Below, piece by piece: positions 32,870-44,755 of a stretch of 64,000 nucleotides of DNA. The stretch is from Bufo bufo. Taxonomy: Eukaryota; Chordata; Amphibia; Anura; Bufonidae. A program made the position numbers and the translations under genes. The first letter of the stretch is position 1; every line of letters starts with the position of its first letter. The stretch is from assembly GCF_905171765.1 (NCBI RefSeq), contig NC_053393.1:64511371-64575370 (forward strand). The letters run 5' to 3'. The notes under the pieces are model-generated. The model made no database searches. It had not been told where the DNA came from and saw nothing but the letters and a program-made list of their open reading frames with translations.

Positions 32870-33600
32870 CTTAGATTTAATAGTGTGCCTGTGCCAAAAA
32901 TCTGTCTAAAAAAGTGGTGCAATTTGGAGCATCTATGGTTTCTACACTTTTTTGGATTTGCTGAAAAAGGGATTGGTGCTTAGTGGAAAGCAGGCAGAGC
33001 TTTGTTGGAAAAAGAGGCGGGCATAAGATGCACCATTTTGAGCCAAAATTTCTGCGAAATTCTGGAGTCAAAATCTGTTTCAAAGTAAGCCAACTAGTGT
33101 TGAGCGAAGCACCCAAAGTGGAATTCGGTCAGAATTTTATGAAAAATTTGATTCTAAACTAAGCTAAATTTCCTCGCGTTTCGTGGTAACGAATCATTTT
33201 TCCTAAAATGGTGGCTGGAATTGACTAAGAAAGAACGGAAAATAAAATACTCAACTCATCCACTTGCTTGTGCAGATGCAGTCCGGTCCTCTGTTGATTG
33301 AAAAAGGACCTGCGCTGAATGTGATGACATCACCACGTGATCATGCAGGGAGCGCCGGTGACGTCGTCACGCTCAGCGCAGGTCTTTTTCAATCAAGAGG
33401 TGAGCAGAATGCAAAGCTGAAGTTGAATTTTTCAAAACTTAGCTCATCTCTAAAGCCAAAAGTTGGTATAGAGTCAGAGAAACGTGTCTCTCCCTGTCCC
33501 AGATGTATCATCCAGCCTGAGCCCCTGTCATAAATCTGGTGCAGGTCTAGACAGCAGGTCTAAGCTTCCGCCATCTACGGGATCAGTAAATCTGGGCCAT
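32870..33600. repeat. Decayed repeat interrupted by a hAT MITE
   Basis: TTAGATTTAATAGTG at 32872 and CAGTAAATCTGGGCCA at 33585 look like the two inverted ends of an older foldback element. The middle is interrupted by the MITE at 33094-33451. The family is unknown. Confidence 0.4.
33094..33451. mobile_element. hAT MITE (TAGTGTTGAGCGAA end)
   Basis: 358 bp, flanked by TAAGCCAA (33086-33093) and AAAGCCAA (33452-33459), seven of eight identical. The left end CTAGTGTTGAGCGAAG and the complemented right end AGAGATGAGCTAAG are imperfect TIRs, close to the terminus of the large hAT at 59868 (TAGAGTTGAGCGAAC). The interior has an AGGACCTGCGCTGA / TCAGCGCAGGT palindrome. Confidence 0.72.
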
Positions 33601-34019
33601 TGTGTTAAGGCCATTATAGAGAGAACCATTGTGTAGATCCTCATGATATCACATATTCTATATTCGCCCTACATGTGATTGCTATAATTACTTTCATTTT
33701 CGGATTAATTTCATGCTGTTTTATTTCTGTTATTTTTCCTCATAATTCTGTGTCTCTGAACTGATTGAAGATATAGAAAATGATAATGGAAGCCAGTAAT
33801 GGCAAGAACGCTAAATGCTGAGGCTTTCCCTCAACCTCCATTATTCATAATGGATGTCTATTATCTATAGACAGTGCCGGCAGACATTTTGTGGACAAAT
33901 TTACATAATGCAGACTGACAGCTATAAAGGAAGTAGTGATATTAGCCGGGTATACTTTGTCGTTAGCTGATTGATAAGCTGCATACAATGAGTGCTTGCT
34001 TGGCAGTTTAAGGGCATAT
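33601..34019. other. No gene seen
   Basis: Nothing recognised apart from AT-rich sequence. Confidence 0.4.
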
Positions 34020-34642
34020 ATAGTAACATAGTACATAAGGCCGAAAAAAGACATCTGCCCATCCAGTTCGGCCTGTTATCCTGCAAGTTGATCCAGAGAA
34101 AGGCAAAAAAAAAAAACTGTGAGGTAGAAGCCAATTTTCCCCACTTTAGGGGAATAAAAAATTCCTTCCCGACTCCAATCAGGCAATCAGAATAACTCCC
34201 TGGATCAACGACCCCTCTCTAGTAGCTGTAGCCTGTAATATTATTACGCTCCAGAAACACATCCAGGCCCCTCTTGAATTCCTCTATTGTACTCACCATC
34301 ACCACCTCCTCAGGCAGAGAGTTCCATAGTCTCACTGCTCTTACCGTAAAGAATCCTCTTCTATGTTTGTGTACAAACCGTCTTTCCTCCACACGCAGAG
34401 GATGTCCCCTCGTCACAGTCACAGTCCTGGGGATAAATAGATGATGGGATAGATCTCTGTACTGACCCCTGATATATTTATACATATAAATTAGATCTCC
34501 TCTCAGTCATCTTTTTTCTAAAGTGAATAACCCTAATGTTGATAATCTATCAGGGTACTGTAGTTGCCCCATTCCAGTTATTACTTTAGTTGCCCTCCTC
34601 TGAACCCTCTACAGCTCTGCTATGTCTGCCTTGTTCACAGGA
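34020..34642 (-). pseudogene. CR1/L2-like LINE 3' fragment (downstream part)
   Basis: The minus strand encodes the C-terminal RT region: YKYIRGQYRDLSHHLF, RRGFFTVRAVRLWNSLPEE and STIEEFKRGLDVFLERN, close in plan to the LINE tail at 12872. Upstream codons (about 34500-34620) continue this region with a stop. It is separated from its RT core (36127-36660) by a 1.48-kb insertion at CACAGGA. Confidence 0.72.
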
Positions 34643-34989
34643 TAAACCTACAGCGGAACAAAAGAGTCCAAAACGGCAATGTATACAAAAATAAGAATAC
34701 ATTTAATTGAATACATAAATATAAAAGTATTTAGATAACAAAACACACACAAAATGTGTGATACCTCCCTGCAGAGTACGCATGAGCTAATCAATACAAA
34801 GTGAGCACATATGGGGAGAGCCTGCAAAGGTCTAAATACTATACAGTTTGTAAAGTGCAATAAACATGCAACCTACAAAAGCAGGAACCAATCAAAGGTC
34901 TATAATGGCACTCACACAAAGTATATGCATAGCAATAAACATGAGGTGGACACATACAAAAAAGACCTACAAATATCTATGTACTAGAC

Positions 34990-35919
34990 CAGTGGTGCCC
35001 AACCATTTTTCGTCTGAGGGCCGCACTAGACATGGTATAAATTTTGTGGGCCAAAACCAGGTAGCTTTGCCAGAAAGAGATGCAACACTGTGAGGGGGCA
35101 CGTGTGAGCATTACTAAAATACATAATACGTAGGCCTTCAAATCTGCGTTTGGAGCCTCTGTTGCAGATTCTGTCGAAAGACCAGACAAAAAAGTCTTGT
35201 ATGCAGCACTTTTGTGTCCGGTAAAAAGACAGGATCCCAAACGGAAACTGAACGGATCCCATCATAGTCAGTGGAGTCTGTTCAGCTTCTTCCCTGTGGG
35301 GTTACAGAAGGAGGGGGAAGCAGGGTCACTAGTGAGGTGAAAGGAGGAGGGGAACAGGGTCACTAATGGGGTGACAGGAGGAGGGGGAGCAGGGTCACTA
35401 GTGAGGTGAAAGGAGGAGGGGAGCAGGGTCACTAGTGAGGTGACAGGAGGAGGGGGGAGCAGGGTCACTAGTGGGGTGATAGTAGGAGGGGGGGAAGAGG
35501 GTCACCGGGGACCAGTCACATGAGTCCACGCTCCTTACCTCTCCAGCAGCCCTGTCATGTTGCCCAAGGTCCTCGGGCCGCGTGCTCCGCTCTCCTTACT
35601 ACAGCCACCACGGGAGCCGGCCCCTCCTCTTTCCAGCTCCCGCTGGCTTCCCCTGCCTGACCCGACTTGTATTGCTCTAGCGCGCTCATACCAACCAATA
35701 TCAAAGCTTCTTGCTGTAAGGAGCTTTATTATTGGTTATTTCAGGCACAGGCAGCATCGATGCGCTGCCTGTGCCGTTCACAGAGCTCACTGATAAATGT
35801 GGGGGAAAAATCTAAGGCGTATTGTTACGCCTTAGACTTTTTTCAGGGAGTCGCATGGGCCGCATGAAACAGCATCGCAGGCCGGATTTGGCCCGCGGGC
35901 CGTAGGTTGGGCATCACTG
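34990..35919. mobile_element. hAT element, 930 bp, with internal tandem repeat
   Basis: An exact 8-bp duplication TACTAGAC (34982-34989 and 35920-35927) flanks CAGTGGTGCCCAACC on the left and GGTTGGGCATCACTG on the right, which are 15-bp TIRs with one mismatch. No transposase. The interior holds a short minisatellite (35305-35500) and a CpG-rich block. Confidence 0.88.
35305..35500. repeat. ~36-bp minisatellite inside the 930-bp hAT
   Basis: Five or six copies of a unit close to GGAGCAGGGTCACTAGTGAG plus GTGAAAGGAGGAGG. Variants include TAATGGGGTGACAGG. Confidence 0.85.
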
Positions 35920-36126
35920 TACTAGACAGTTTGTAAAGTGGCAAGTGCAGCAAGTATAAAGCCTACAGAAGACAGAGGTTAATCAAGATTTTATAATAGC
36001 GCCCACATTAAATAAAACATATGCACATACTATGATTAGAGCTTACCCATAATATTGCTGTCACCACCAGGAGGACTACACTCCCCGATGCGCGTTTCGG
36101 CGGAAACACCTTCTTCTGGGGGCCCA

Positions 36127-36660
36127 GGAGCCCAGAACTATACACAGTACTCCATGTGTGGTCTGACAAGTGATTTGTAAAGTGGCAGGACTATGTTCTC
36201 ATTACGGGCATCTATGCCCCTTTTGATGCAATCCATTATCTTATTGGCCTTGGCAGCAGCTGCCTGACACTGGTTTCTACAGCTTAGCCTAGTCCGAGCA
36301 TTCTCATTTTATATACTAACCTTTTATGTGGTACAGTGTCAAATGCTTTGGAGAACTCCAGATATATGACATACATTGATTCGCCGCTGTCAAGTCTAGA
36401 ACTTACCTCCTTATAGAAACTGATTCAATTAGTTTGACATGACCGATCCCTCATAAAGCCATGCTGATATGGCAATATTTGCTTGTTTTCCTTGAGGTAC
36501 TCAATGATACCATCTCTTAGAAAACCTTCAAACAGTTTACCCACAACAGATGTTAAACTTACCGGCCTATAGTTTCCGGGCTCTGTTTTTGGACCCTTTT
36601 TGAATATTGGCACTACATTTGCTATGAGCCAATCCTGTGGAACACTCCATATATATAGCT
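36127..36660 (-). pseudogene. CR1/L2-like LINE RT fragment (upstream part)
   Basis: The minus strand reads MPIFKKGPKTEPGNYRPVSL, then TSVVGKLFEGFLRDGIIEYL and LPYQHGFMRDRSCQTN, the N-terminal blocks of a non-LTR RT. Below 36425 the frame is disrupted but continues towards the 34020-34642 part. Together they are one decayed LINE copy split by an insertion. The YADD-type catalytic box is not visible. Confidence 0.75.
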
Positions 36661-37280
36661 GATTATAGCAGGCACCAGAATAGCCAAATCATACCAAGGT
36701 CTGAAACTTCTGATAGGTCCATCTCGGTTCCCACAGGATAAGGAATAAATATCTGATTAGCTGGAAGCTTACCACTGGGACCCCCACCCATCGTAAGAAT
36801 GGGTGCACCCTATTCCCCAGCCTGAATGGAGCAGCAGCCGATCCATTCAAAGCTGAGCACTTGTATTCAGCTATTTTTGGTAGTCTCATAGCCTCTATAA
36901 GAATATGGATGCGGCACACTTCATGTAGGCTAGTGGGTAAATTACAAAAGAAGATGTCTTTCCTGCCATGGGATGTCTTATTGCATGTGTGCACATGTAG
37001 ATACTATACTCCCCATGTAACAAGCTGGCCAGAAAGGTCATTGCCTGGGAGGGGGCCAAGACTACACTGCAGATGTGTCAGTGTCTCACTAATCTATCGA
37101 TGTTAGAACATGGCCCAGTTTTCTATTTATTTATTTTTTGTTGTAGAGTATGTGTAGCTCCTTCACATAGCTGTTGTCCTGTTGCTTCCAACATTGATCT
37201 GACAGCACACTACTCCTGTCTGCTGTCAGCTAAGGGCTGAGGTCATCTGTAATCTCCCTCTTTTCTGTGTAAGGCTGTGT
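36661..37280. other. No gene seen
   Basis: Nothing recognised. Confidence 0.4.
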
Positions 37281-38756
37281 TCACATGCTTGTATAGTCAT
37301 GAGGAAAAATGTAACATGAACATTGAACTGAGCCTGCTGCCAATTACAAGCAGGGACTCACAGTAGCAGGCATTAGTGCTGATTCTTCTGACCTGAAGTG
37401 GACTACAAATCCCATGATCACTTGCTACTCCCTGCAGCCAATAGCTGGGGGACCAGGGGTTAAGGCTAAGAAAGGCTGAGGAACAGCAGTCATCTTAGAG
37501 ACAGCAGCATAGCCAGCAGATAGAGAGATTGAGAGATCTCCACAGACAGAAGTGTGACCTGCTTCTGTGCATACAGTACAGCACAGCCCAAACAGCTCCA
37601 GTGTCTCCAGTGTAAGAAGGAAAAGCTCTGCTGCTACATTAGCCCTACAGCACAGCCCAGACAGCTCTAGTGTTTCCAGTGTAAGAAGGGAAAGATCAGC
37701 TGCTGCATTACCCCCATAGCCAAGCCTGCACCTGTAGCTATTAAGACCCGTCCTAGGTTGCTAACATATCTTTATACAGCTAGACCTGCCAATAACCTTA
37801 ATACAGTTCCTATGTTTGTGTGTTAAAGACAAAAGCAGAGTTATTTACAGTGACTTCATGTTTGGATGTCATATAACTGTTATATATTGTGTTCACAGAA
37901 GCAGAAAAGATAATATGCCTTTAAGATTCATTATATCATGTAAGGTAAGCTCCACGACACAGCAGAAACAACAGAAAGCATAGAGTTAAACTGTTGTTGC
38001 TGGGCAGGAGTCTTGACCAATCTTAGCCAGCCTCACACAGTCCAGGAGTTTTGACCAATCACAGCCAGCCTCACACACAGCCTGTGTGGGAAATTCCCCT
38101 AGCAGGAGCTGCTGTAATTATTATTTACCATAGAGAGAAGCTGCTTATAGAAGCAGAGATGCCAAAATAGTTATTTAAAACAGTTATATAAGTTCCTATT
38201 GTTAATATAGTGATTAGAACTGTATACTGAACTGGTTATATGTATGTTTACTTACAGTTCCACTATACAAATTGCATACAAACGAACTACTGAGCCATAC
38301 AATCATACGATCCAAACAAATTGCATACAAATGCAAACTGCTCATACCAGATCATAAGCAATTGTATAGCGCAAACTGCAAACCAAGTAGAGCAAGTAAA
38401 CTATTGGTTAACCTCAGATATACCTCTCAGAGAGATCATAAAGTGCTTAAATAACTTAAAGTGAGAGTACTGATACTCAAGAGAGAAATATAGCCACCAT
38501 TTTATGCTGAATGACAAGATTGAACAGTTGAACCACCATCCTATGCATACCACCGCCATTTTATGATACTTTATTCAACACGTGTTTTGTACATGGACTA
38601 TCTGCTGTGGAGGCAGCAGTGTTATATATGAAGAAAAGTTGAAGTTAATAAAGAAGTTATTTGAAGCATTTGGTGTGCTCTTTAAACCTACTGCTTCCAT
38701 AGAATGGCGCTAGAGGAATTACAGAGTAATATACAGTCTGGTTAGACGAAAAAGTC
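37281..38756 (+). mobile_element. Possible LTR-like segment
   Basis: It contains two ~80-bp near-tandem blocks (CAGCACAGCCCAAACAGCTC and CAGCACAGCCCAGACAGCTC), and a second pair of GGAGTCTTGACCAATCTTAGC / GGAGTTTTGACCAATCACAGC motifs. An AATAAAG lies at about 38649, with TTCCATAGAATGGCGCTAGAG afterwards, where a primer-binding site could lie. No TSD, no coding sequence. Confidence 0.3.
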
Positions 38757-39474
38757 TGAGATATCAAAATTCTTCTAATGCCACAGCACAAAAGGCTTCA
38801 TAGTGCTGCGCCTGCCACAGCACCCAAGGAGGATCTTGCCCCCAACTTCACTGCCATCTAAGCCTTTGAACGCTGCAGCCCCAAGCTAGTTCCCGGGCAG
38901 GGCCATCGTAAGTGCACCAACATTAATGGGCCAACGTTTTCTGCAACCGGCCCTAACATTCATACTGGGTTAATTGCTAGACAGTAGGGTATAGTAAGCT
39001 GAGTGCTAGGAGTAGATAGCTGGGAAGTGCATCTTCCAAAGGAGAATGTGTGTTATCACCATCACTGCTTACTGTTACAGATAGCCCACCCACTTCACCA
39101 GGGTTTTTTCTTAGACAGAATTGTAATCTGTGCTTTGATCCTTTTATTGCATTATCTTTATGTTCTTTAGCATTCTTCACCCTTTCCCAAATAAATCTGT
39201 TGATCGGTTAACTCCTTCCTGGGGTTAGTGTGTACTGAGCTATGCAGGGGTTTCCCAAGTCGTCCACTGGCAGAAGAGGAAGACCTTCCTGCTATCCTAT
39301 AGAGCTCCAAGCAAGATTTGGGTGGAGGCACTGTGCCATAGGGAGGTGAGAAGCACGATACATCCTGCCTACTGAGGGCTGCCCAACATGGTGTTACACT
39401 TCTTTTGGGTAGTACCTCTTGGTGAGAGATTGTTGACTGCTAGACATGTCTCAATGACACATTTAAAGACATTT
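38757..39474. other. No gene seen
   Basis: Not recognised. Short GGCAGGGCC / GGCCCT motifs at about 38891 and 38948 could be a tiny hAT relic, but no TSD is evident. Confidence 0.35.
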
Positions 39475-40290
39475 TGCCCAGTTGTGAGGGGCACATCATT
39501 GGACCGATAGAAACGGGATGGTCATCATTTCGACAAATTGTCATCTAAGCCATTCTGACCAAGCTGTTAGGAGTTGTTGGGTGCAGTGGTTAAGTAAGGG
39601 CATGCACACACGCGAACAGGCTCTGGATGGGCTAGACAGACCATCAGCAGAGAAGACCATTTGATCTGCCGACAAGCTCCCACAGTTTCGTTTTTCACCA
39701 TCCAGACACAGGTGACATCTTCATTACGAATCCCTGTCTCTGCCCAGACCATTACAATGCACTTAGCAGAAAGAAATTTGGTGTCATGGCGCCCCTTATA
39801 TGTCCTGCCACTGACAGTCAGCCACGTCATCTTTTCCTACAGAGGTTTCGTCGACAAGAAACCTTATACGCTATGGCCGGAAACCTTATCGTCTTTAGCG
39901 ATGGATCCAGTTTCTGTTAGGGATCTCATGATGGTCGGGTTCTAGTATGGAAGCCTCATGGTGAACACTTCAATCCTGCCTTTGCTCTGGCGCTACACAC
40001 TGTCCCAACTGCTGGTGTGATGATATGGGGTCCATCGCATACGACAGTTGGAATGGTCACCCCTCATAGTGATACAAAGGACACTAACAGTTCGGTATGT
40101 ACAGGACATCCTGCAGCCACATGTGTTCCTCTCATGGCAGGGCCTCCAACTGGCATTCTTTATCAGGATAATGGTCAGCCAACACAGCAAAGGTTTCCCA
40201 GGAATGTCTCCTCCAGATTACAACACTTACTTGGCTGCCTGGTCACCATATTTATCACCAAAGGAGCATTTATAGGACCAGCTGGGATGC
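39475..40290 (+). pseudogene. Tc1-like transposase, dead copy
   Basis: Fragments in several frames follow the Tc1 order: GHIIGPIETGWSSFRQIV (paired-like DNA-binding start) near 39485, RKKFGVMAPLI near 39770, VFSDGSSF near 39890 (first catalytic D kept, next E replaced by G), then WKPHGEHFNPAFALALHTVP and TAGVMIWG near 39950-40030, RYVQDILQPHV at about 40095, and AAWSPYLSPKEHL near 40240. Multiple frameshifts and stops. It lies 0.6 kb from an intact Tc1 of a different lineage. Confidence 0.8.
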
Positions 40291-40434
40291 CAGCTTTCAC
40301 AACCTATGAGTGTGCAGGATCTACAGACCCAGCTGTAATATCTGTGAGCAAATGTGCCGCAGGATACCATACAGAACCTGCATGCCTCCATACCCAACCG
40401 TATCTCATCCTGTATCCAGGCTAGAGGAGCCTTA

Positions 40435-40792
40435 GGCTAGGGCTAAATTACCAAATGTGTTGCGCAACATATAGGAAACAACAAAGCTGCAACATGTGTC
40501 GCGTGACCTTCATGCCGCACCAATGTCACGCGACATATTTTGTAATGCTAGTCTATGGTGTCGCACTGCGACATGCAACATGCTGCGACTGCGATGTGAC
40601 CGCACAAAAATCTATCTTGAATAGATTTTTTGCGACTGTCCAGTCGTCGCATGTCACAGTTCGACACTATGGACTAGCATTACAAAATATGTTGCACGAC
40701 ATTGGTACGACATGAAGGTCACACGACACATGTTGCAGTGTAGTTGTTTCCCATATAACTCGTGCGACACGTGTCGTCGTGTAGCCCTAGCC
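40435..40792. mobile_element. Foldback MITE (GGCTAGGGCT ends)
   Basis: 358 bp, flanked by TTA at 40432-40434 and 40793-40795. Ends GGCTAGGGCTAAAT and (complement) GGCTAGGGCTACAC. The interior is palindromic, with CGCGTGACCTTCATG-type arms meeting near 40615. TWA duplication. Confidence 0.82.
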
Positions 40793-40900
40793 TTACAGGG
40801 TCCTAGAGCCTCCTTTCCATTGCACAGTTTTCCCCAATAAACGTATACTTTGGGTCCATTGTGGTAATCACTTACATATATCATCATTATATATACAGTA

Positions 40901-42480
40901 TACACTGCTCAAAAAAATAAAGGGAACACAAAAATAACACATCCTAGATCTGAATTAATTAAATATTCTTCTGAAATACTTTGTTCTTTACATAGTTGAA
41001 TGTGCTGACAACAAAATCACACAAAAATTTAAAATGGAAATCAAATTTTTCAACCCATGGAGGTCAGGATTTGGAGTCACACTCAAAATTAAAGTGGAAA
41101 AACACACTACAGGCTTATCCAACTTTGATGTAATGTCCTTAAAACAAGTCAAAATGAGGCTCAGTAGTGTGTGTGGCCTCCACTTGCCTGTATGACCTCC
41201 CTACAACGCCTGTGCATGCTCCTGATGAGGTGGCGGACGGTCTCCTGAGGGATCTCCTCCCAGACCTGGACTAAAGCATCTGCCAACTCCTGGACAGTCT
41301 GTGGTGCAATGTGACGTTGGTGGATAGAGCGAGACATGATGTCCCAGATGTGCTCAATTGAATTCAGGTCTGGGGAACGGGCGGGCCAGTCCATAGCATC
41401 AATGCCTTCGTCTTGCAGGAACTGCTGACACACTTCAGCCACATGAAGTCTAGCATTGTCTTGCATTAGGAGGAACCCAGGGCCAACCGCACCAGCATAT
41501 GGTCTCACAAGGGGTCTGAGGATCTCATCTCGGTACGTAATGTCAGTCAGGCTACCTCTGGCGAGCACATGGAGGGCTGTGCGGCCCTCCAAAGAAATGC
41601 CACCCCACACCATTACTGACCCAATGCCAAACTGGTCATGCTGGAGGATGTTGCAGGCAGCAGAACGTTCTCCACGGCGTCTCCAGACTCTGTCACGTCT
41701 GTCACATGTGCTCAGTGTGAACCTGCTTTCATCTGTGAAGAGCACAGGGCGCCAGTGGCGAATTTGCCAATCTTGGTGTTCTCTGGCAAATGCCAAACGT
41801 CCTGCACGGTGTTGGGCTGTAAGCACAACCCCCACCTGTGGACGTCGGGCCCTCATATCACCCTCATGGAGTCTGTTTCTGACCGTTTGAGCAGACACAT
41901 GCACATTTGTGGTCTGCTGGAGGTCATTTTGCAGGGCTCTGGCAGTGCTCCTCCTGTTCCTCCTTGCACAAAGGCAGAAGTAGCGGTCCTGCTGCTGGGT
42001 TGCTGCCCTCCTACGGCCTCCTCCATGTCTCCTGATGTACTGGCCTGTCTCCTGGTAGCGCCTCCATGCTCTGGACACTACGCTGACAGACACAGCAAAC
42101 CTTCTTGCCACAGCTCGCATTGATGTACCATCCTGGATAAGCTGCACTACTTGAGCCACTTGTGTGGGTTGTAGACTCCGTCTCATGCTACCACTAGAGT
42201 GAAAGCACCGCCAGCATTCAAAAGTGACCAAAACATCAGCCAGGAAGCATAGGAACTGAGAAGTGGTCAGTGATCACCACCTGCAGAACCACTTCTTTAT
42301 TGGGGGTGTCTTGCTAATTGCCTATAATTTCCACCTGTTGTCTATCCCATTTTCACAACAGCATGTGAAATTGATTGTCACTCAGTGTTGCTTCCTAAGT
42401 GGACAGTTTGATTTCACAAAAGTGTGATTGAATTGGAGTTACATTGTGTTGTTTAAGTGTTCCCTTTATTTTTTTGAGCA

Positions 42481-42485
<5 letters not shown>
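40901..42485 (-). mobile_element. Tc1/mariner element, apparently intact
   Basis: TIRs TACACTGCTCAAAAAAATAA and (complement of right) CACACTGCTCAAAAAAATAA, each followed by AGGGAACAC, are nearly identical. TA flanks both sides (40899-40900 and 42486-42487); the right side abuts a TA microsatellite. The element is 1,585 bp with one open transposase on the minus strand. High TIR identity and an open frame point to recent activity. Confidence 0.9.
41161..42186 (-). CDS. Tc1 transposase (DD34E)
   Basis: 341 codons from ATG at 42186, the usual Tc1 length. An upstream TTG-led extension of 15 codons is not needed. The N-terminus has two helix-turn-helix units ([20 protein letters not shown] and [15 protein letters not shown]), then a GRRRA-type basic hook (residues about 50-55). 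Catalytic residues: D in LFTDESRF, D in LMQDNARLH and E in LNSIEHIWD; the last two are 34 residues apart (DD34E). The glycine-rich VMVWGGIS box is present. The protein binds the TIRs, excises the element and inserts at TA. No broken motif is visible, so it may be functional. Confidence 0.93.
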   Translation of the reverse strand: MRRSLQPTQVAQVVQLIQDGTSMRAVARRFAVSVSVVSRAWRRYQETGQYIRRHGGGRRRAATQQQDRYFCLCARRNRRSTARALQNDLQQTTNVHVSAQTVRNRLHEGDMRARRPQVGVVLTAQHRAGRLAFAREHQDWQIRHWRPVLFTDESRFTLSTCDRRDRVWRRRGERSAACNILQHDQFGIGSVMVWGGISLEGRTALHVLARGSLTDITYRDEILRPLVRPYAGAVGPGFLLMQDNARLHVAEVCQQFLQDEGIDAMDWPARSPDLNSIEHIWDIMSRSIHQRHIAPQTVQELADALVQVWEEIPQETVRHLIRSMHRRCREVIQASGGHTHY

Positions 42486-42519
<34 letters not shown>

Positions 42520-42548
42520 CATACACACACACACACACACTATAAATA

Positions 42549-42584
<36 letters not shown>

Positions 42585-42594
42585 CACATATATA
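42486..42594. repeat. (TA)n and (CA)n microsatellite
   Basis: TA runs, an ACACACAC run at about 42523-42541, then a second TA run. It immediately follows the Tc1 right end. Confidence 0.95.
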
Positions 42595-43074
42595 TGCATA
42601 TTTTCCTGCATGATGGCGCAGACTTGTATCGCATTGATTTTGGCACGGACATACGTATTCTTAGTAAAAGTCTACTGTTCAGAAAAGATTTTTCTCACTA
42701 AATATAGATTTTTCTTACACCACAGAGGCCTCATTAACCAGAAACTCATCATGAATATAAGAGTAGAAAATAAGCACAAATTTACACTGGTAGGAAGTTT
42801 TGCTAAGTTTCCATCTGCTTTCTGGGAAGGGATAACACAAAGTTAGATAAACCTGGCAGCTTTCTTCCCGAGCAGCACCCCACCAGCCCACAGGTTGAGT
42901 GTGGTATTGCATCTCAGCTTCACTAAAGTAAATGAAACATCGGACATAATCTGTGGTGGAAGAAAGCAGTCATGTTTTATCTGATCCTGCATAGCCCCTT
43001 AAAAGAAAGCAAATGGAAACCAAAATATTCCATCTGTGTAATGAGGGTCCATTTTGTCCTTCAAAAACTCCTCT
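42595..43074. other. No gene seen
   Basis: Nothing recognised. Confidence 0.4.
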
Positions 43075-43248
43075 GGGGAGATTTATCAAAACTAGCGTAA
43101 AGGAAAACTGGCTTAGTTGCCCATAGCAACCAATCAGATTCCACCTTTCATTTTCAGAGCTCCTTTAGAGCATGAAAGGTGGAATCTGATTGGTTGCTAT
43201 TGGCAACTGACAGTTTTCCTTTACACCAGTTTTGAAAAATCTCACCCC
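43075..43248. mobile_element. Foldback MITE (CAACCAATCAGATTCCACC family), copy 1
   Basis: GGGGAGATTTATCAAAACTA at the left is answered by AAAAATCTCACCCC at the right. The central arms CATAGCAACCAATCAGATTC and GAATCTGATTGGTTGCTATT are inverted. 174 bp. Two more copies lie at 46125 and 59433. Confidence 0.82.
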
Positions 43249-43313
43249 ATGTCTCATGATCCATGTACAGGCATCACTCACTGATTCTCAGCCTTTTTTT
43301 TTTCCCTTCTAGT
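43249..43313. other. Short spacer with T run
   Basis: Includes the left target duplication (CCTTCTAGT, 43305-43313) of the next element. Confidence 0.5.
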
Positions 43314-44755
43314 GGGACATCCTGAAACATTGAATGTGAAAATGGCTAAATGTAGCTTAATGTGCCTAAACATCAATCAATTGGCTTGAAACTTTGCACA
43401 ACCTAAGTTCCCAGCTCTCCAAACCTATCCTGGAAGTTTCATGCATTTTGGTTACCCACAAGGCAAATGAGTGACATTAAGCTTGTTTTCTGGGGAGCTT
43501 AATGTGGCTTAACGTACAAAAAACAACTCAGATGTATAGGAGCACAGGCTGACACTGGGTATTAGAGCCACAGCTGAATAGTGATAGGCATGAGATCTTC
43601 AGTAGGAGAAACACCAGACTTGCTCCTGAGGTTTATTTTACTACCATATACCTTCGGTAGACATACAGGTTCTCTGGTCCTCCTCCTCAATGTGAGGCCT
43701 CCTGTAGGCTTCAGTCCTAGTCAAACTTGTCCTACACTTGAGAATTCCCACCCTCAGACCAAACCTGGAGTGAGACTGAACTAAGACCTGGAAAAAGATG
43801 GTAACCGCATAAATGTATAACCAGCCTCGGTAGCAGGGTGCACATTGGAAGGCTTGCAACAATAGAAAACACCAAAGATCCCCAGCACACCTGCCAGCTG
43901 GCCTGCAACAAAACAAATTACCCTGTCTAACAGTATACATTAAAAGCTGAGGTTTTAGTTGCACAAACCTTTGGCCAAAAAATATGTAGAAGCCACACTG
44001 CCACCGTCAAGGCACCTCTGTAAAGTGTGGTCCTAGCTCTATTTATATGAGTCTCCAAATGGGAGCATATTGATTCAGTCGATAAATTAAATGCAGGTGT
44101 ACCTGAAGGTAGCCTACTGTACTCCTCACAAGGTGCAGGGACTCATTGGAGGCCCAGCAACCACAGATGCATGCTGGGATCCCCAATGCGTCACCACATC
44201 CTAGACTGACTAAGACCTGAGTCGGAGCTATGGCTGATCCTGCGGTTACCTTTGTGAATAATCCTTTATATTGCTAATAGCCGCTGCACAAAAGGTAATA
44301 TGGGCTATGCGAGCCTAACGCCACTCAATAAGAGAACTTAGGTTGTGCAAATTTAGAAGGCAATTAATTGAGGTTTATGTACATTATGGTACATTAAGCT
44401 CTTTTTACATTAAGCTGTTCACATTCAATGTTTTAGGATGGGAATAAAATAGTTTAATGTGAATAACTTTTGGTATGTTTTCTCAAATGACCCAAAATCT
44501 TCAGAATATGTTGGCATAGAGAGGATGGGAAGTTTGGGGAAAATTGGTTAACATCTGAGTTGTTTTTGGTACGTTTAGCCACATTAAGCTCCCCAAAAAA
44601 CAAGCTTAATGTCACCCATTTGCCTTGTGGGTAGCCAAAATCCATGAAACTTCCAGGATAGGTTTGGGAAGCTGAGATCTTAGGTTGTGCAAAGTTTCAA
44701 GGCAATTGATTAAGCTACAGTAAGCCATTTTCACATTTAATGTTTTAGGATGTCC
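43314..44755. mobile_element. Long-TIR foldback element with ~9-bp TSD
   Basis: About 215 bp at the left (43314-43535) recurs inverted at the right (44552-44755). Shared landmarks include GGACATCCTGAAACATTGAA / GGACATCCTAAAACATTAAA and AACCTATCCTGGAAGTTTCA. CCTTCTAGT flanks both sides (43305-43313 and 44756-44764). A second partial copy of the end motif (CATTCAATGTTTTAGGATGG) lies at about 44413. Long TIRs and a 9-bp TSD fit a Mutator-like MITE; there is no transposase. Confidence 0.7.

Larger units (their letters stand above)
34643..36126 (-). mobile_element. Penelope-like insertion in the LINE
   Basis: LINE sequence stops after TTGTTCACAGGA (to 34642) and resumes at about 36125 with CAGGAGCCCAGAACT, so CAGGA is shared (5 bp). 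The insert has two related blocks (AGTTTGTAAAGTGCAATAAA at 34850 and AGTTTGTAAAGTGGCAAGTG at 35928). It also has a block at 36090-36118 that reads, on the minus strand, as a decayed hammerhead core (CAGAAGA ... GAAACGCGC). It is itself split by a hAT at 34990-35919. Confidence 0.55.

Noticed and set aside
36090..36118. Second hammerhead ribozyme
   Set aside because: U4 of the core is replaced (CAGAAGA) and the cleavage triplet is altered, so only a decayed relic is credited.
38891..38950. Tiny hAT relic (CAGGGCC...GGCCCT)
   Set aside because: No 8-bp duplication and too short to separate from chance.
42395..42652. Frames of IYIYIYIY
   Set aside because: They are translations of a TA/CA microsatellite.
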